DNA of 64,000 bases from Candidatus Azobacteroides pseudotrichonymphae genomovar. CFP2 (GTDB lineage Bacteria; Bacteroidota; Bacteroidia; Bacteroidales; Azobacteroidaceae). Location: assembly GCF_000010645.1 (NCBI RefSeq), contig NC_011565.1:124001-188000 (forward strand), read 5' to 3'. Below the pieces are notes generated by a model that had not been told where the DNA came from, did no database searches, and saw only the letters and a program-made list of their open reading frames with translations. Both the position numbers and the translations under genes were made by a program. Below, piece after piece: positions 1 through 9,360 of this stretch. Within the stretch, counting starts at the first letter, position 1, and every line of letters begins with the position of its first letter.

Positions 1-1048
1 CTTTGTCTACTTTCTCATAAGGTTTTTGAATAGAACGCCCTGTTGGGGTGTAATAGCGTGCCGTAGTTAATCTTATCATTGAACCATCAGGGAAAGTGAT
101 TGGACATTGTACTAGCCCTTTACCAAAAGACCTTCTACCAATAATAACTGCACGATCCCAATCTTGCAAAGCACCAGAAACAATTTCGCTTGCTGAAGCT
201 GTAAACTCATTGACGAGAACAACAACTCTACCATTCATAAAAGACCCTTTTGCTGTGGCATAAACATCTTCTCGTCTTCGATGAGCTCCTTCAGTATATA
301 CAATTAAATTATTTTCCCTCAAGAATTCATTAGTAATATCTATTGCTGCCTGGAGATACCCACCCCCATTATCTTGTAGGTCCAAAATCAAATTTTTCAA
401 TCCTTTTACTTTCAATTCTTTTAAGGCCGTTTTAAATTCATTATAAGTGCCAGCACCGAAACAATTTAGTTTAATATAACCAGTTTTCTTATCTACCATA
501 TAAGAGGTATCTAAACTGTAAATGGGAATTTTATCACGAACAACTTTACATACAATTGGATTAGAATTACCAGTACGTGTAATTTTCAAACTGACAACCG
601 TTCCCTTAGGTCCACGTAGACATTTCATAATATCCGTATTTTTCATACCTACCCCTGCAATTAAGCTGCCATCTACAGCAATAATACGGTCTCCCGCCAT
701 AATACCTGCTTTTTCAGAAGGACCTCCAGAAATAACTTGAACAACATATAAGGTATCAGTCAATATATTGAATTGAATACCTATTCCCTCAAAATTACCT
801 TGTAAAGATTCATCCACTTCTTTAACCTCTTTTGATGTCATATAGTTGGAATGAGGATCAAGTTTTTGTATTAAAGAAATAATAGCATATTCAATTAATC
901 TATCATTATTGATTGTATCTACATATAAACTTTCAATAGCTTTAATGGTCATTTCTATTTTTTGTAGGGACAAATCTTTTTGTTCTTGTCTATAAGAACA
1001 GGAAACAAAACAAAAAGAGAAAAAACATAAAAGAATTTTTTTTTTCAT
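1..1048 (-). CDS. C-terminal processing protease, S41 family (partial, 3' end outside window)
   Basis: This is a periplasmic serine protease of the Prc/CtpA type. The ATG is at 1048 and the reading frame runs off the window at base 1, leaving about 349 codons. The N-terminus is a lipoprotein-type signal with a candidate lipobox cysteine at residue 17 (FVSC). A PDZ region follows (about residues 85-165), including the GIGIQF segment. The catalytic core shows the LDLQDNGGG segment, a TASASE motif (Ser285/Ser287 region) and the general-base lysine in SFGKG (Lys310), so the Ser-Lys dyad appears intact. The gene lies 24 bases downstream of coaD on the same strand, so the two are probably co-transcribed. 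I am confident of the family; the physiological substrate cannot be read from the sequence. Confidence 0.93.
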   Translation of the reverse strand, partial: MKKKILLCFFSFCFVSCSYRQEQKDLSLQKIEMTIKAIESLYVDTINNDRLIEYAIISLIQKLDPHSNYMTSKEVKEVDESLQGNFEGIGIQFNILTDTLYVVQVISGGPSEKAGIMAGDRIIAVDGSLIAGVGMKNTDIMKCLRGPKGTVVSLKITRTGNSNPIVCKVVRDKIPIYSLDTSYMVDKKTGYIKLNCFGAGTYNEFKTALKELKVKGLKNLILDLQDNGGGYLQAAIDITNEFLRENNLIVYTEGAHRRREDVYATAKGSFMNGRVVVLVNEFTASASEIVSGALQDWDRAVIIGRRSFGKGLVQCPITFPDGSMIRLTTARYYTPTGRSIQKPYEKVDK

Positions 1049-1072
1049 TCTAAAATATTTAGAAGGAATCCA

Positions 1073-1516
1073 TCAGCTTGGAATAAATTCAGATACATCC
1101 TTTCCATAGGCTAACAACTCTCTTACAATAGTAGAGCTAATATGTGTGTGTTCTGGCTCGGTGAACAAAACAAACGTCTCAATACCAGATATTTTTCTAT
1201 TAACATCTGCTATATTTTTCTCATATTCAAAGTCATAAATGGAACGAATACCTCTCAGGATAAATTGTGCCCCTACTGATTTAGCAAAATCTACAGTCAG
1301 ACAATCATAATATTTTGTTTTTATTCTATGATCTTGCCCAAAAAGCTTACTGATAGCTTCAATGCGCTGATTTAAAGAAAAAAAAGTCTTTTTATGTGGA
1401 TTTATTCCAATGGCTACAATAATTTCGTCCACCAATTGCAATCCACGCTCTACTAAAGACAAATGCCCAATTGTGAATGGATCAAATGTACCAGGGAAAA
1501 CAGCAGTTTTTTTCAT
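1073..1516 (-). CDS. coaD: Phosphopantetheine adenylyltransferase
   Basis: This enzyme transfers AMP from ATP to 4'-phosphopantetheine, the penultimate step of coenzyme A synthesis in the cytoplasm. The 147-residue protein has the usual family length. It shows the nucleotidyltransferase signature [11 protein letters not shown] at residues 8-19 (the TIGH version of HxGH), the [14 protein letters not shown] segment around 86-99, and ISSTIVR near 126-132 that contacts ATP. The ATG at 1516 sets the GTFDP motif at the expected distance. It sits between a dehydrogenase homologue (9 bases upstream) and the S41 protease (24 bases downstream), so it is probably part of one minus-strand transcript. Confidence 0.96.
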   Translation of the reverse strand: MKKTAVFPGTFDPFTIGHLSLVERGLQLVDEIIVAIGINPHKKTFFSLNQRIEAISKLFGQDHRIKTKYYDCLTVDFAKSVGAQFILRGIRSIYDFEYEKNIADVNRKISGIETFVLFTEPEHTHISSTIVRELLAYGKDVSEFIPS

Positions 1517-1525
1517 ATTGAAAAT

Positions 1526-2491
1526 TTATTCAATATTAGGTTTTATTATTTTCCCATTTTCATAAATATAAAAACCCTTCCCATTGCGTATTCCTAGTTG
1601 CTGTGTGCGATACATTCTCCATAAAAGTGGGGAAGGCTTGTATTTTTTATCTCCATATTCATTAAACATACTTTCCATAAGTGGAACTATTTTTTCTATA
1701 CCAATTGCATCCGCAGTCTTAAAAAGACCAATTCTCATGCCATAAACAATTTCTGTCAAACGATCTATATTCACCATAGAAGAAACATTTTCTAGCACCA
1801 TTTGACATGCTTCATTTAGCATAACTACCATTAGACGCAAACTAACCAATCCATTACTTTCGCTTACTTCGATCGTTTCATACTGTATTAATTTAGCAAA
1901 CAAAAGTATTTTGTTATATACCTCTTCAGAGGTATATATCCCCTTTACAACTTCTAATATTCGTGCATCAGTATGAGCAATAGGAAAATGTAAACTCACA
2001 CAACGTCCCTTATGTATCAATTCCGAAGCAAGCTCACTAATAATAACGGTTATGGCATTAGTAGCAATAATAGCTTCAGGAGAAACAACTCGTTCTATTT
2101 CTTTAAAAGCCTCTTTTCGTAATTTTGTACTTCTTTCGCCAGTTTCAGTGTTGTAACGAATACATTCTATAACAAAATCACAATCTCTTAAATCATTATA
2201 ATTGGTTGAACCTTTGATTCGTCCTAAAATAGCTCGCTTTTCAATTGATGTCAACCCCCAGTTTTCTATTTTGTTATCTAGCCCTTCGCTAATCCTTTCG
2301 AAAGCAAAATCAATCCTTTCTTGACAAACTTCTACAAAAATCACTTCTAAGCCAGCAGATGAGGTCAAACGAATAATGTTTCGCCCATCTCTACCAGCCC
2401 CTACCACTCCTATTTTAGAAAACAGCGATTTCCGTTTTTCTTTTAACGAAAGACCAAAGGGTTCAATAGGTTCTACTATTATTTTTGACAT
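1526..2491 (-). CDS. 3-hydroxyacyl-CoA dehydrogenase family protein
   Basis: This is an NAD-binding protein of the 3-hydroxyacyl/3-hydroxybutyryl-CoA dehydrogenase fold. From the ATG at 2491 it has 321 residues; a longer reading to 2518 is possible but adds a non-conserved leader. The Rossmann motif is GVVGAGRDG near residues 28-36, VIECIRYNTE lies mid-domain, and the family's GKGFYIYENGK tail is present near the C-terminus. The residues that usually form the active site deviate: the HFFNP block reads LHFPIAHTD and the later GFxxNR block reads GLVSLR. I recall related Bacteroidales proteins with similar deviations, so the reaction may not be classical acyl-CoA oxidation. No other beta-oxidation gene lies in the window. 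Confidence 0.75.
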   Translation of the reverse strand: MSKIIVEPIEPFGLSLKEKRKSLFSKIGVVGAGRDGRNIIRLTSSAGLEVIFVEVCQERIDFAFERISEGLDNKIENWGLTSIEKRAILGRIKGSTNYNDLRDCDFVIECIRYNTETGERSTKLRKEAFKEIERVVSPEAIIATNAITVIISELASELIHKGRCVSLHFPIAHTDARILEVVKGIYTSEEVYNKILLFAKLIQYETIEVSESNGLVSLRLMVVMLNEACQMVLENVSSMVNIDRLTEIVYGMRIGLFKTADAIGIEKIVPLMESMFNEYGDKKYKPSPLLWRMYRTQQLGIRNGKGFYIYENGKIIKPNIE

Positions 2492-2537
2492 AAATTTAAG
2501 TTTTAGATAACTTTTCAAGATCCGCTTATAAAAGGAA

Positions 2538-3539
2538 TCATTTCATAATAGCTTGGTTAGCACAAATAGCTATCATAGTATATATATCCTCTACCGAGCA
2601 ACCACGCGAGAGATCATTAACAGGAGCAGCTATTCCTTGCAGAATAGGACCTATAGCTTGAATATTTCCTAATCGTTGCACTAATTTATAAGCAATATTT
2701 CCACATTCCAAATTAGGAAATACCAATACATTAGCTTTTCCTGCCACTAAGCTTCCTGGAGCTTTGCTTTGTCCAATGAAGGGTACTAATGCTGCATCCG
2801 CTTGTAATTCTCCGTCTATTATCAACTCGGGAGAAATCGATTTAGCAATGCAAACAGCTTCATTTATTTTATCCACTAATTCATGTGAAGCACTTCCCTT
2901 CGTAGAAAAACTCAATAAAGCAACAATTGGTTCTATACCTATAAGAGTTTTTGCAGTTATTGCAGTAGAAACTGCTATTTCTGCCAATTCTTTTGCATTG
3001 GGATTAGGGACTACGGCACAGTCAGCAAAAATCAATACACCATTAGCTCCATATTCTTCATTCTGTGAAAGCATCAAAAAAGCACCCGAAACAACATTAA
3101 TACCTGGAGTGGTCTTAATAATTTGTAAAGCTGGACGCAAAACGTCACTGGTAGTATTTTGTGCACCAGCAATTTCTCCATCAGCATCTCCGTTTTTAAT
3201 CATCAAACAACCTAAGTATAAAGGATTTTCTACTAATTTTTGAGCTTCTACAATAGTCATTCCTCTATTTTTTCTTAATTCCATCAATAAAACAGCATAA
3301 GCGTTCTTTCTCTCGTTCTTAATAGGATCTACAATTACTGCTTGAAGCACATTTCTCAATCCATATTTAATAGTAAGAGCTTTAATTTCTGCTATATTTC
3401 CAAGCAAAATGATATCAGCTATCTTATCAGCAATGGCTCTATCCGCAGCTCTCAATGTACGCTCTTCCGTACCTTCTGAAAGAACAATCCTCTGCCTCCT
3501 ATTTCTAGCTTTAGTTATAATTTGATGCATTAAATTCAT
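2538..3539 (-). CDS. pta: Phosphate acetyltransferase
   Basis: This enzyme interconverts acetyl-CoA and acetyl phosphate; with acetate kinase (not in this window) it yields ATP from acetyl-CoA. The protein has 333 residues from the ATG at 3539; the frame extends to a TTG at 3545, which is unlikely to be used. The whole length is the PTA_PTB catalytic domain. Conserved blocks include VLSEGTEERTLRAADRA near the N-terminus, GDADGEIAGAQNTTSDVLRP mid-protein, LSFSTKGSASHELVDK, and DGELQADAALVP followed by AGKANVLVFP in the C-terminal half. It lies 46 bases upstream of the dehydrogenase homologue on the same strand. Nothing is missing compared with the short single-domain Pta family. Confidence 0.96.
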   Translation of the reverse strand: MNLMHQIITKARNRRQRIVLSEGTEERTLRAADRAIADKIADIILLGNIAEIKALTIKYGLRNVLQAVIVDPIKNERKNAYAVLLMELRKNRGMTIVEAQKLVENPLYLGCLMIKNGDADGEIAGAQNTTSDVLRPALQIIKTTPGINVVSGAFLMLSQNEEYGANGVLIFADCAVVPNPNAKELAEIAVSTAITAKTLIGIEPIVALLSFSTKGSASHELVDKINEAVCIAKSISPELIIDGELQADAALVPFIGQSKAPGSLVAGKANVLVFPNLECGNIAYKLVQRLGNIQAIGPILQGIAAPVNDLSRGCSVEDIYTMIAICANQAIMK

Positions 3540-3614
3540 AATCAATTATATTTAATCAATTATATTGTTTTTGTACACTTTTGACTGGTACATACATTTC
3601 ACTCTTAATTTTTA

Positions 3615-4376
3615 TTAAAATTCAACAACAATCGGACAATGATCAGAAATTTCTATTTCTTGCAGCAGCGATGCTGATTTCAATTGACTTTGCAAATTTC
3701 TAGTAATAATATGATAATCTATACGCCACCCCAAATTCTTGGCTCTTGCATTAGAACGATAGCTCCACCAGCTATATTGGTTCTTATCTTGATTGAACTC
3801 ACGAAATGAATCAACAAATCCACAACGAATGAAATAATCAAACCATGCTCTTTCTTCCGGTAAAAAGCCAGAAACACCCATATGTCGTTCGGGATAATTA
3901 ATATCTCTATCTTGCCGACAAATGTTGTAATCTCCACAAACAAGGAGATACGGACGCTCTCTTTGTAGATTTAAAAGATATGTTGTAAACGTATCCAAAA
4001 ATTCCATTTTAATCGCTTGTCTCACCTTGCCTGTTGTACCTGAAGGAACATATACACAAATAATTGTTAGATTATTAAAATCTGCACGAATAACTCTCCC
4101 TTCATTATCAAATGAATACTTATTCATCCCGAATGAATAAGTATTTGGACAAGTTTTACTAAATATCGCAACTCCACTGTAGCCTTTTCTTCGAGCAGAA
4201 TGAACTAATTGATAATTGTACCCTAGGGATTGGAACGATAATATATCGATTTGTTCTCGCTGTGCTTTAATTTCTTGTACACAAAATATATCAGGGCTTT
4301 CTTTATCAAGCCATTCAATCAGTCCTTTATTTATTGCTGACCGTATTCCATTTACATTAAAAGAAATAATTTTCAT
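3615..4376 (-). CDS. xth: Exodeoxyribonuclease III / AP endonuclease
   Basis: This is an Mg-dependent DNA repair nuclease that cleaves at abasic sites and removes 3' blocks in base-excision repair. Its 253 residues match the ExoIII (Xth) family. Visible motifs are FNVNGIRSA at the N-terminus, the metal-binding glutamate in CVQEIKAQ, GDYNICRQDRDINYPE with the catalytic aspartate/asparagine pair, YSWWSYRS, the active-site WRIDYHI, and the terminal SDHCPIVVEF with the catalytic histidine. The ATG at 4376 lies 2 bases from the stop of speA, so the two genes probably share a transcript. The protein looks fully functional. Confidence 0.95.
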   Translation of the reverse strand: MKIISFNVNGIRSAINKGLIEWLDKESPDIFCVQEIKAQREQIDILSFQSLGYNYQLVHSARRKGYSGVAIFSKTCPNTYSFGMNKYSFDNEGRVIRADFNNLTIICVYVPSGTTGKVRQAIKMEFLDTFTTYLLNLQRERPYLLVCGDYNICRQDRDINYPERHMGVSGFLPEERAWFDYFIRCGFVDSFREFNQDKNQYSWWSYRSNARAKNLGWRIDYHIITRNLQSQLKSASLLQEIEISDHCPIVVEF

Positions 4377-4378
4377 AA

Positions 4379-6271
4379 TTATTCCAAGTAAGTATAGCCA
4401 TATAATCCTGAACGATAGTTAGAAAGAAATTCCCTCCCTTCCTCTACTGTTATTTTTCCTTCTTTCATCGATGCAGTGACCCATGTTTCAACGGTACGCA
4501 CTAACCTTTTTGTATTATATTGCACATATTCTAACACATCAGCAACCCTTTCTCCATCAATAATTTGCTCTATTTGATAATCGTTTTTGTTAACTGACAC
4601 ATGCACAGCATTTGTTTCTCCAAACAAATTATGTAAATCGCCCAATATTTCTTGATAAGCTCCCACTAAAAATACACCAATGTAATAGGAATCTTTTTTA
4701 CTTATTGGGTGTACTGGTAAATGATAAGTAGATAATTTCATGTTAATGAAATTATCTATTTTCCCATCTGAATCACAAGTCATATCTTGCAAGGTAGCTG
4801 TACGACTAGGCTTTTCACCTAACCGATCAATTGGAACAATTGGGAATACTTGATCTATTGCCCACGAATCAGGTAAGGAACGAAATAATGAGAAATTGCA
4901 AAAATATTTGTCAGGTAATATTCTAGACACTTTGCGAAGTTCCTCTGGTGCGTGCTTCATATTAAGGGTCATTTGTTGCACTTCGCGTGCAATTGACCAG
5001 TAGAGCTTTTCTATCTGTGCACGGGTAGTAAGATCCAGCATTCCCAAGCTGAACAAATTAAGCGATTCTTCCCGTATTTGTTGAGCGTCATGCCAAGTTT
5101 CTATTAAACGAGGATGATTCATTTCATCCCATAATTTGTATAATTCCTGCACCAATTCATGAGTATTTTTGGGTAACTTTTCGTCTTCTTTCCATTCAGG
5201 GAGTATAGCAGTTTCCAGTACTTGAAATATTAAAACAGAATGATGTGCTGTAAGAGATCTCCCACACTCAGTGATGATATTTGGTTGTGGAATACTATTT
5301 TTCATACAAACATCTACCAATGTAGAAATTGAGTCATTAACGTACTCTTGAATAGAATAATTCATTGAACTTTCACTTCGATCATTACGAGTCCCATCAT
5401 AATCTACTCCTAATCCGCCTCCAATATCCACAAACTCAATTTCATAACCTATACTTCTTAATTGAACATAAAATTGTGAAGCTTCACGCAAGGCATTCTT
5501 AATTCGACGGATTTTGGTTACCTGGCTACCAATATGAAAATGTATCAATTTCAGACAATCTTTTAACTTATTTTTGTTCATAAAATCAATAGCTTCCAAT
5601 AGTTCGCTAGAAGAAAGTCCAAACTTGCTCCCATCGCCTCCCGATTCCTCCCATTTGCCACTTCCGCTACTTGCAAGTTTAATCCGTATCCCGATATTGG
5701 GATAAATTTTCACTTTTTTTGCTAACTCAGCAATTAACTTTAATTCGTTTAACTTCTCCACAACTATAAAGATATTCTTGCCCATTTTTTGGGCCAATAA
5801 AGCTAATCGAATATAATTTTCATCTTTGTAACCATTACAAACAATTAGAGAATCTGAACAAGTATTAATCGCCAACACAGCATGTAATTCTGGTTTTGAA
5901 CCTGCCTCCAACCCAATGTTGAATTTCTTGCCGTGATTCACAATTTCCTCTACTACTTGCCTCATTTGATTTACTTTGATAGGATAGATAATAAAATTTT
6001 GGGCAGTATAGTTATACTCTTTAGCAGAAGTTTTAAAACACCCAGAAATCTTTTCAATTCGATTGTCTAATATATCCGGAAAGCGCACTAACAAAGGAGC
6101 ATCTACATCTCGAAGAGTTAATTCGTCTATCAATTCTTTTAAATCAACTACTGCACAATCTTTCTTTGGCGAAACTATGATATGTCCCTTATCATTAACA
6201 GAAAAATAACCTAATCCCCAGCCATGTATATTGTACAATTCCATAGAATCTTCTATTCTCCACTTTCTCAT
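4379..6271 (-). CDS. speA: Biosynthetic arginine decarboxylase
   Basis: This PLP enzyme converts arginine to agmatine, the first step of the agmatine route to polyamines. I chose the ATG at 6271, giving 630 residues that begin MRKWRIEDS as I recall for Bacteroidales SpeA; the frame extends upstream only to a TTG at 6292. The PLP lysine lies in IIYPIKVNQ (about residue 96), glycine-rich phosphate-binding GGGLGVDYDG lies mid-protein, and the C-terminal barrel ends GVFLVGAYQEILGDLHNLFGE, which carries conserved residues of the fold-III decarboxylases. It is separated from ispD by a divergent intergenic region of about 150 bases. No polyamine-pathway partners are seen nearby. Confidence 0.96.
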   Translation of the reverse strand: MRKWRIEDSMELYNIHGWGLGYFSVNDKGHIIVSPKKDCAVVDLKELIDELTLRDVDAPLLVRFPDILDNRIEKISGCFKTSAKEYNYTAQNFIIYPIKVNQMRQVVEEIVNHGKKFNIGLEAGSKPELHAVLAINTCSDSLIVCNGYKDENYIRLALLAQKMGKNIFIVVEKLNELKLIAELAKKVKIYPNIGIRIKLASSGSGKWEESGGDGSKFGLSSSELLEAIDFMNKNKLKDCLKLIHFHIGSQVTKIRRIKNALREASQFYVQLRSIGYEIEFVDIGGGLGVDYDGTRNDRSESSMNYSIQEYVNDSISTLVDVCMKNSIPQPNIITECGRSLTAHHSVLIFQVLETAILPEWKEDEKLPKNTHELVQELYKLWDEMNHPRLIETWHDAQQIREESLNLFSLGMLDLTTRAQIEKLYWSIAREVQQMTLNMKHAPEELRKVSRILPDKYFCNFSLFRSLPDSWAIDQVFPIVPIDRLGEKPSRTATLQDMTCDSDGKIDNFINMKLSTYHLPVHPISKKDSYYIGVFLVGAYQEILGDLHNLFGETNAVHVSVNKNDYQIEQIIDGERVADVLEYVQYNTKRLVRTVETWVTASMKEGKITVEEGREFLSNYRSGLYGYTYLE

Positions 6272-6349
6272 TGTCAAATTAAGATTTTTCAAGTCTAGAA
6301 ATCACACGAAATTAATAAATAAATCAAGAAGGAAAGCAAATGACTTTTG

Positions 6350-6357
6350 TATTTTTG
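6350..6357 (+). promoter_or_regulatory. Candidate Bacteroidetes -7 promoter element for ispD
   Basis: The octamer TATTTTTG matches the Bacteroidetes -7 consensus TAnnTTTG exactly. It lies about 50-65 bases upstream of the two possible ispD start codons, in the divergent speA/ispD gap. I see no good TTTG -33 element at the normal spacing, so support is the -7 match and position only. Confidence 0.45.
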
Positions 6358-6420
6358 CAACTTTATTAACTTGAAACAGTAAAAAAATGTTTTTGAAAAA
6401 AAACTTTAATGGAAATAGGA

Positions 6421-7089
6421 ATGAAACAAAAATATGTTATTATAGTTGCTGGCGGAAATGGCCTTCGAATGAAGGCAACTATTCCTAAACAGTTTCTTCT
6501 ATTAAAAGGGAAACCAATACTAATGCATACAATAGAAGCATTTTATCGTTATGATACTGATATACATATTATACTAGTATTATCAGAAAAACAAAAAACA
6601 TATTGGACTTCTCTCTGCCAACAGTATAATTTTAAGATAGATCACCATACAATTGAAGGAGGTATAACCCGATTTTACTCAGTAAAAAATGGATTGTTTT
6701 CAGTGAAAAAAAATTGCCTAGTGGCTGTCCATGATGGAGTGCGTCCTTTAGTTAGGGAAAAATTGATAGATAATGCTTTTAAAATGGCCCAAAAGGCATT
6801 AGCCGTTTATCCAGCAATTCCAATAACAGACTCTCTAAGAGAAATTACAAATAGAAACAATAGAACAGTGAATCGTTCCGAATTTTATTTGGTCCAAACA
6901 CCCCAAGTTTTTTTATCAGATATATTAATCAATGCTTATGAAGCTACGTCTTCTGATAATTTTACAGATGATATTTCTGTAGTAGAATCAGGAAAAATAT
7001 GCACACCAACGATGATTAAAGGTAGTAAAAGTAATATCAAAATTACTACACCTATCGATTTATCAATTGCAGAAGCATTGATTGATTGA
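6421..7089 (+). CDS. ispD: 2-C-methyl-D-erythritol 4-phosphate cytidylyltransferase
   Basis: IspD activates MEP with CTP in the non-mevalonate isoprenoid pathway; ispE and ispH of the same pathway are also in this window. The start at 6421 (MKQKYVIIVAGG, 222 residues) fits the family; an in-frame ATG at 6409 would add four residues. The CTP-binding loop is GGNGLRMKATIPKQF near residues 11-25, and HDGVRPLV and VQTPQVF are conserved. The glycine normally following GLRM in the loop reads lysine here. The stop codon TGA at 7087-7089 lies inside an ATTG tetranucleotide repeat that continues to the next gene, so the C-terminus is encoded by repeat units. recG follows after 18 bases. Confidence 0.94.
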   Translation: MKQKYVIIVAGGNGLRMKATIPKQFLLLKGKPILMHTIEAFYRYDTDIHIILVLSEKQKTYWTSLCQQYNFKIDHHTIEGGITRFYSVKNGLFSVKKNCLVAVHDGVRPLVREKLIDNAFKMAQKALAVYPAIPITDSLREITNRNNRTVNRSEFYLVQTPQVFLSDILINAYEATSSDNFTDDISVVESGKICTPTMIKGSKSNIKITTPIDLSIAEALID

Positions 7090-7103
7090 TTGATTGATTG
7101 ATT
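7077..7103 (+). repeat. ATTG tetranucleotide tandem repeat at the ispD/recG junction
   Basis: Six copies of ATTG plus ATT run from the last codons of ispD through its stop codon to 4 bases before the recG start codon. Every reading frame through this repeat meets a TGA within a few codons, so changes in copy number would alter only the last residues of IspD but would shift the spacing in front of recG. The unit is not a multiple of three. Confidence 0.95.
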
Positions 7104-7107
7104 AAAG

Positions 7108-9231
7108 ATGGATATAAGTAGACAAAGCATAATGCAATTACAGTGCACAAAGCCTGATAAAGTAAAAGTCCTTAAGGAGGAGATTAATGTTTTCTCATGG
7201 AAGGACCTACTCTATTATTTTCCATATAGATATACAGACAGAAGTAAAATTCATAAGATTAGTGAAATTGATGGAAGAAGCATGCCTTTTATTCAGTTAA
7301 AAGGCAAGATATTTAGATATGAGTATTTAGGAGAAGGTAAATCTCGTAGGCTCAGTGCTGTCTTCGATGATGGAACAGGCGTAATAGAACTAATATGGTT
7401 CAGATCCTTAACATGGATCACTAAAATGTATAAACTAGGAAGAGAGTATATCTTATTTGGCAAGCCTAGTACTTTTAGGCTTTCTACTCCTTCTGGTTCT
7501 TCTTTAGAACGTATTTCAATTATCCATCCTGAATTAGAAGAAGAAAATAAATTTTATGAAGGAGTGATAGGTATACAGGGAGAATATAGTACAACAGAAA
7601 AGATGAAAAAAGTCTCCCTGCATTCACGTACTATAAAACAAATGATAATAGAAATACTGGAAAATATCAAAGAGCCTCTTTCAGAAACGCTAAGCAGAGA
7701 AATAATTAATGAATATAAGTTAATCTCACTAGATGAAGCCATACGTAATATTCATTTCCCAAAATCAAATGATCTTCTTCAAGAAGCACAATACCGTCTA
7801 AAATTTGAGGAACTCTTCTATTTACAGCTCAGTATCCTTTCTGCTGCTAAACACAGAGAGAAGCATATAGATGGGTTCAGATTTAAAGAGATAGGAGAGA
7901 ATTTCTACTTTTTAAAAAACAATCTTCCTTTCGAACTAACTACAGCACAAAAAAGGGTAGTCAACGAAATTTGGAAGAATATGAATACAGGAAAACAAAT
8001 GAATCGTCTGTTGCAGGGAGATGTAGGAAGTGGGAAAACACTGATAGCATTATTATCCATACTCCTTGCAACCGATAATGGTTTTCAAGGAGCGATCATG
8101 GTGCCTACAGAGGTCTTGGCAATACAGCATTACGAAACAATTAGTCGGATGCTGAATGGATCAGCTATAAAAGTATCCTTGCTAACCGGGTCGACAAAGA
8201 ACAAGCTACGGGAAGAGATGCTCCCCAAAGTGAAAAGTGGAGAAATACAGATACTTATTGGCACTCATGCTTTGATTGAAGACAGCGTTGAATTTAATAA
8301 TCTTGGATTAGTCGTAGTGGATGAACAGCATCGTTTTGGAGTAACACAGCGTGCTAAACTATGGAATAAGAACTCTAATCCTCCTCATGTATTAGTTATG
8401 ACTGCAACTCCTATTCCTCGTACGCTGGCAATGACAATCTATGGAGATCTGGATGTATCCATTATTGATGAACTACCCCCAGGAAGAAAACCAGTAGATA
8501 CCTATCACAGGTATGATGAAAAGAGAGATAAAATCTACGAATATGTGCGAAAGGAAATACAAAAAGGCAAGCAGGTTTACATTGTTTATCCTCTAATAGA
8601 GGAGAATGAAAAAATAGATCTGACTAATCTACAGGATGGATTTCAAGCAGTAAGCAAGGTATTTCCTGAATATAATATTTGTATGGTTCACGGGCAAATG
8701 AAGCCAGAGGAGAAAAAGCAGGAGATGCAAAAATTCCTCTCTGGTGAAGCACAGATAATGGTTGCTACAACGGTCATAGAAGTAGGAATAGATGTCAGGA
8801 ATGCTTCTGTGATGATTATAAAAAATGCCGAACGTTTTGGGTTGTCTCAACTGCATCAATTACGTGGGAGAGTAGGACGTAGTACAGAACAGGCCGTATG
8901 TATTCTAATGACCAATCATGAGCTATCTGAAGATGCACGAAAACGTATTACTATCATGACTAACTTCAACAATGGATTTATTATTGCTGAAGAAGATTTA
9001 AAACTGCGTGGGCCGGGAAGTTTAAACGGAATAAAACAAAGTGGATTCGATTCCAATTTAAAAATAGCTAGACTATCACAAGACGGGGATATACTAGATT
9101 ATACAAGAAATCTAGCCCGTAGAATATTAGATGATGATCCTAATTTGGAAAAACCTCAAAACATCCTGCTGAAACAGCATTTGAATAAATGGAACATAGA
9201 AAATAAAGCTGAGTGGCTTAGTATTAGCTGA
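7108..9231 (+). CDS. recG: ATP-dependent DNA helicase RecG
   Basis: RecG is a superfamily 2 helicase that reverses stalled replication forks and processes branched DNA. The 707 residues match the family length. The N-terminal wedge/OB region occupies about residues 1-240. Motor motifs are intact: Walker A GDVGSGKT (about residues 306-313), Walker B VVVDEQHRFGV, motif III MTATPIPRTLAM, VIEVGIDVRNA, and motif VI QLRGRVGRS. The ATG at 7108 gives the MDISRQSIMQL start. Only 18 bases, mostly tandem repeat, separate it from ispD. Its intact motor contrasts with the degenerate PriA encoded at 25.4-27.3 kb. Confidence 0.97.
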   Translation: MDISRQSIMQLQCTKPDKVKVLKEEINVFSWKDLLYYFPYRYTDRSKIHKISEIDGRSMPFIQLKGKIFRYEYLGEGKSRRLSAVFDDGTGVIELIWFRSLTWITKMYKLGREYILFGKPSTFRLSTPSGSSLERISIIHPELEEENKFYEGVIGIQGEYSTTEKMKKVSLHSRTIKQMIIEILENIKEPLSETLSREIINEYKLISLDEAIRNIHFPKSNDLLQEAQYRLKFEELFYLQLSILSAAKHREKHIDGFRFKEIGENFYFLKNNLPFELTTAQKRVVNEIWKNMNTGKQMNRLLQGDVGSGKTLIALLSILLATDNGFQGAIMVPTEVLAIQHYETISRMLNGSAIKVSLLTGSTKNKLREEMLPKVKSGEIQILIGTHALIEDSVEFNNLGLVVVDEQHRFGVTQRAKLWNKNSNPPHVLVMTATPIPRTLAMTIYGDLDVSIIDELPPGRKPVDTYHRYDEKRDKIYEYVRKEIQKGKQVYIVYPLIEENEKIDLTNLQDGFQAVSKVFPEYNICMVHGQMKPEEKKQEMQKFLSGEAQIMVATTVIEVGIDVRNASVMIIKNAERFGLSQLHQLRGRVGRSTEQAVCILMTNHELSEDARKRITIMTNFNNGFIIAEEDLKLRGPGSLNGIKQSGFDSNLKIARLSQDGDILDYTRNLARRILDDDPNLEKPQNILLKQHLNKWNIENKAEWLSIS

Positions 9232-9299
9232 TAATATAATACTTAAAAATGATAATACTTGAAAACATAAAAACATAAACAATATTTAGAAATTAATCT

Positions 9300-9307
9300 T
9301 ACCTTTA
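9300..9307 (+). promoter_or_regulatory. Near-consensus -7 element upstream of rpmH
   Basis: TACCTTTA matches TAnnTTTG at all but the last base and lies 54 bases upstream of the rpmH start codon. The position resembles that of the better matches in this window. A small CCC/GGG hairpin (about 9330-9345) lies between it and the gene. Support is weak without mapped transcripts. Confidence 0.3.
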
Positions 9308-9360
9308 GCAACTACCTTCGTCCCTCTCAGGTGGGACTGTAACGCAATACAGTAATTTTT

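Noticed and set aside
2764..3243. 159-codon plus-strand reading frame
   Set aside because: It is fully antisense to pta, whose frame is strongly conserved; no recognisable domain.
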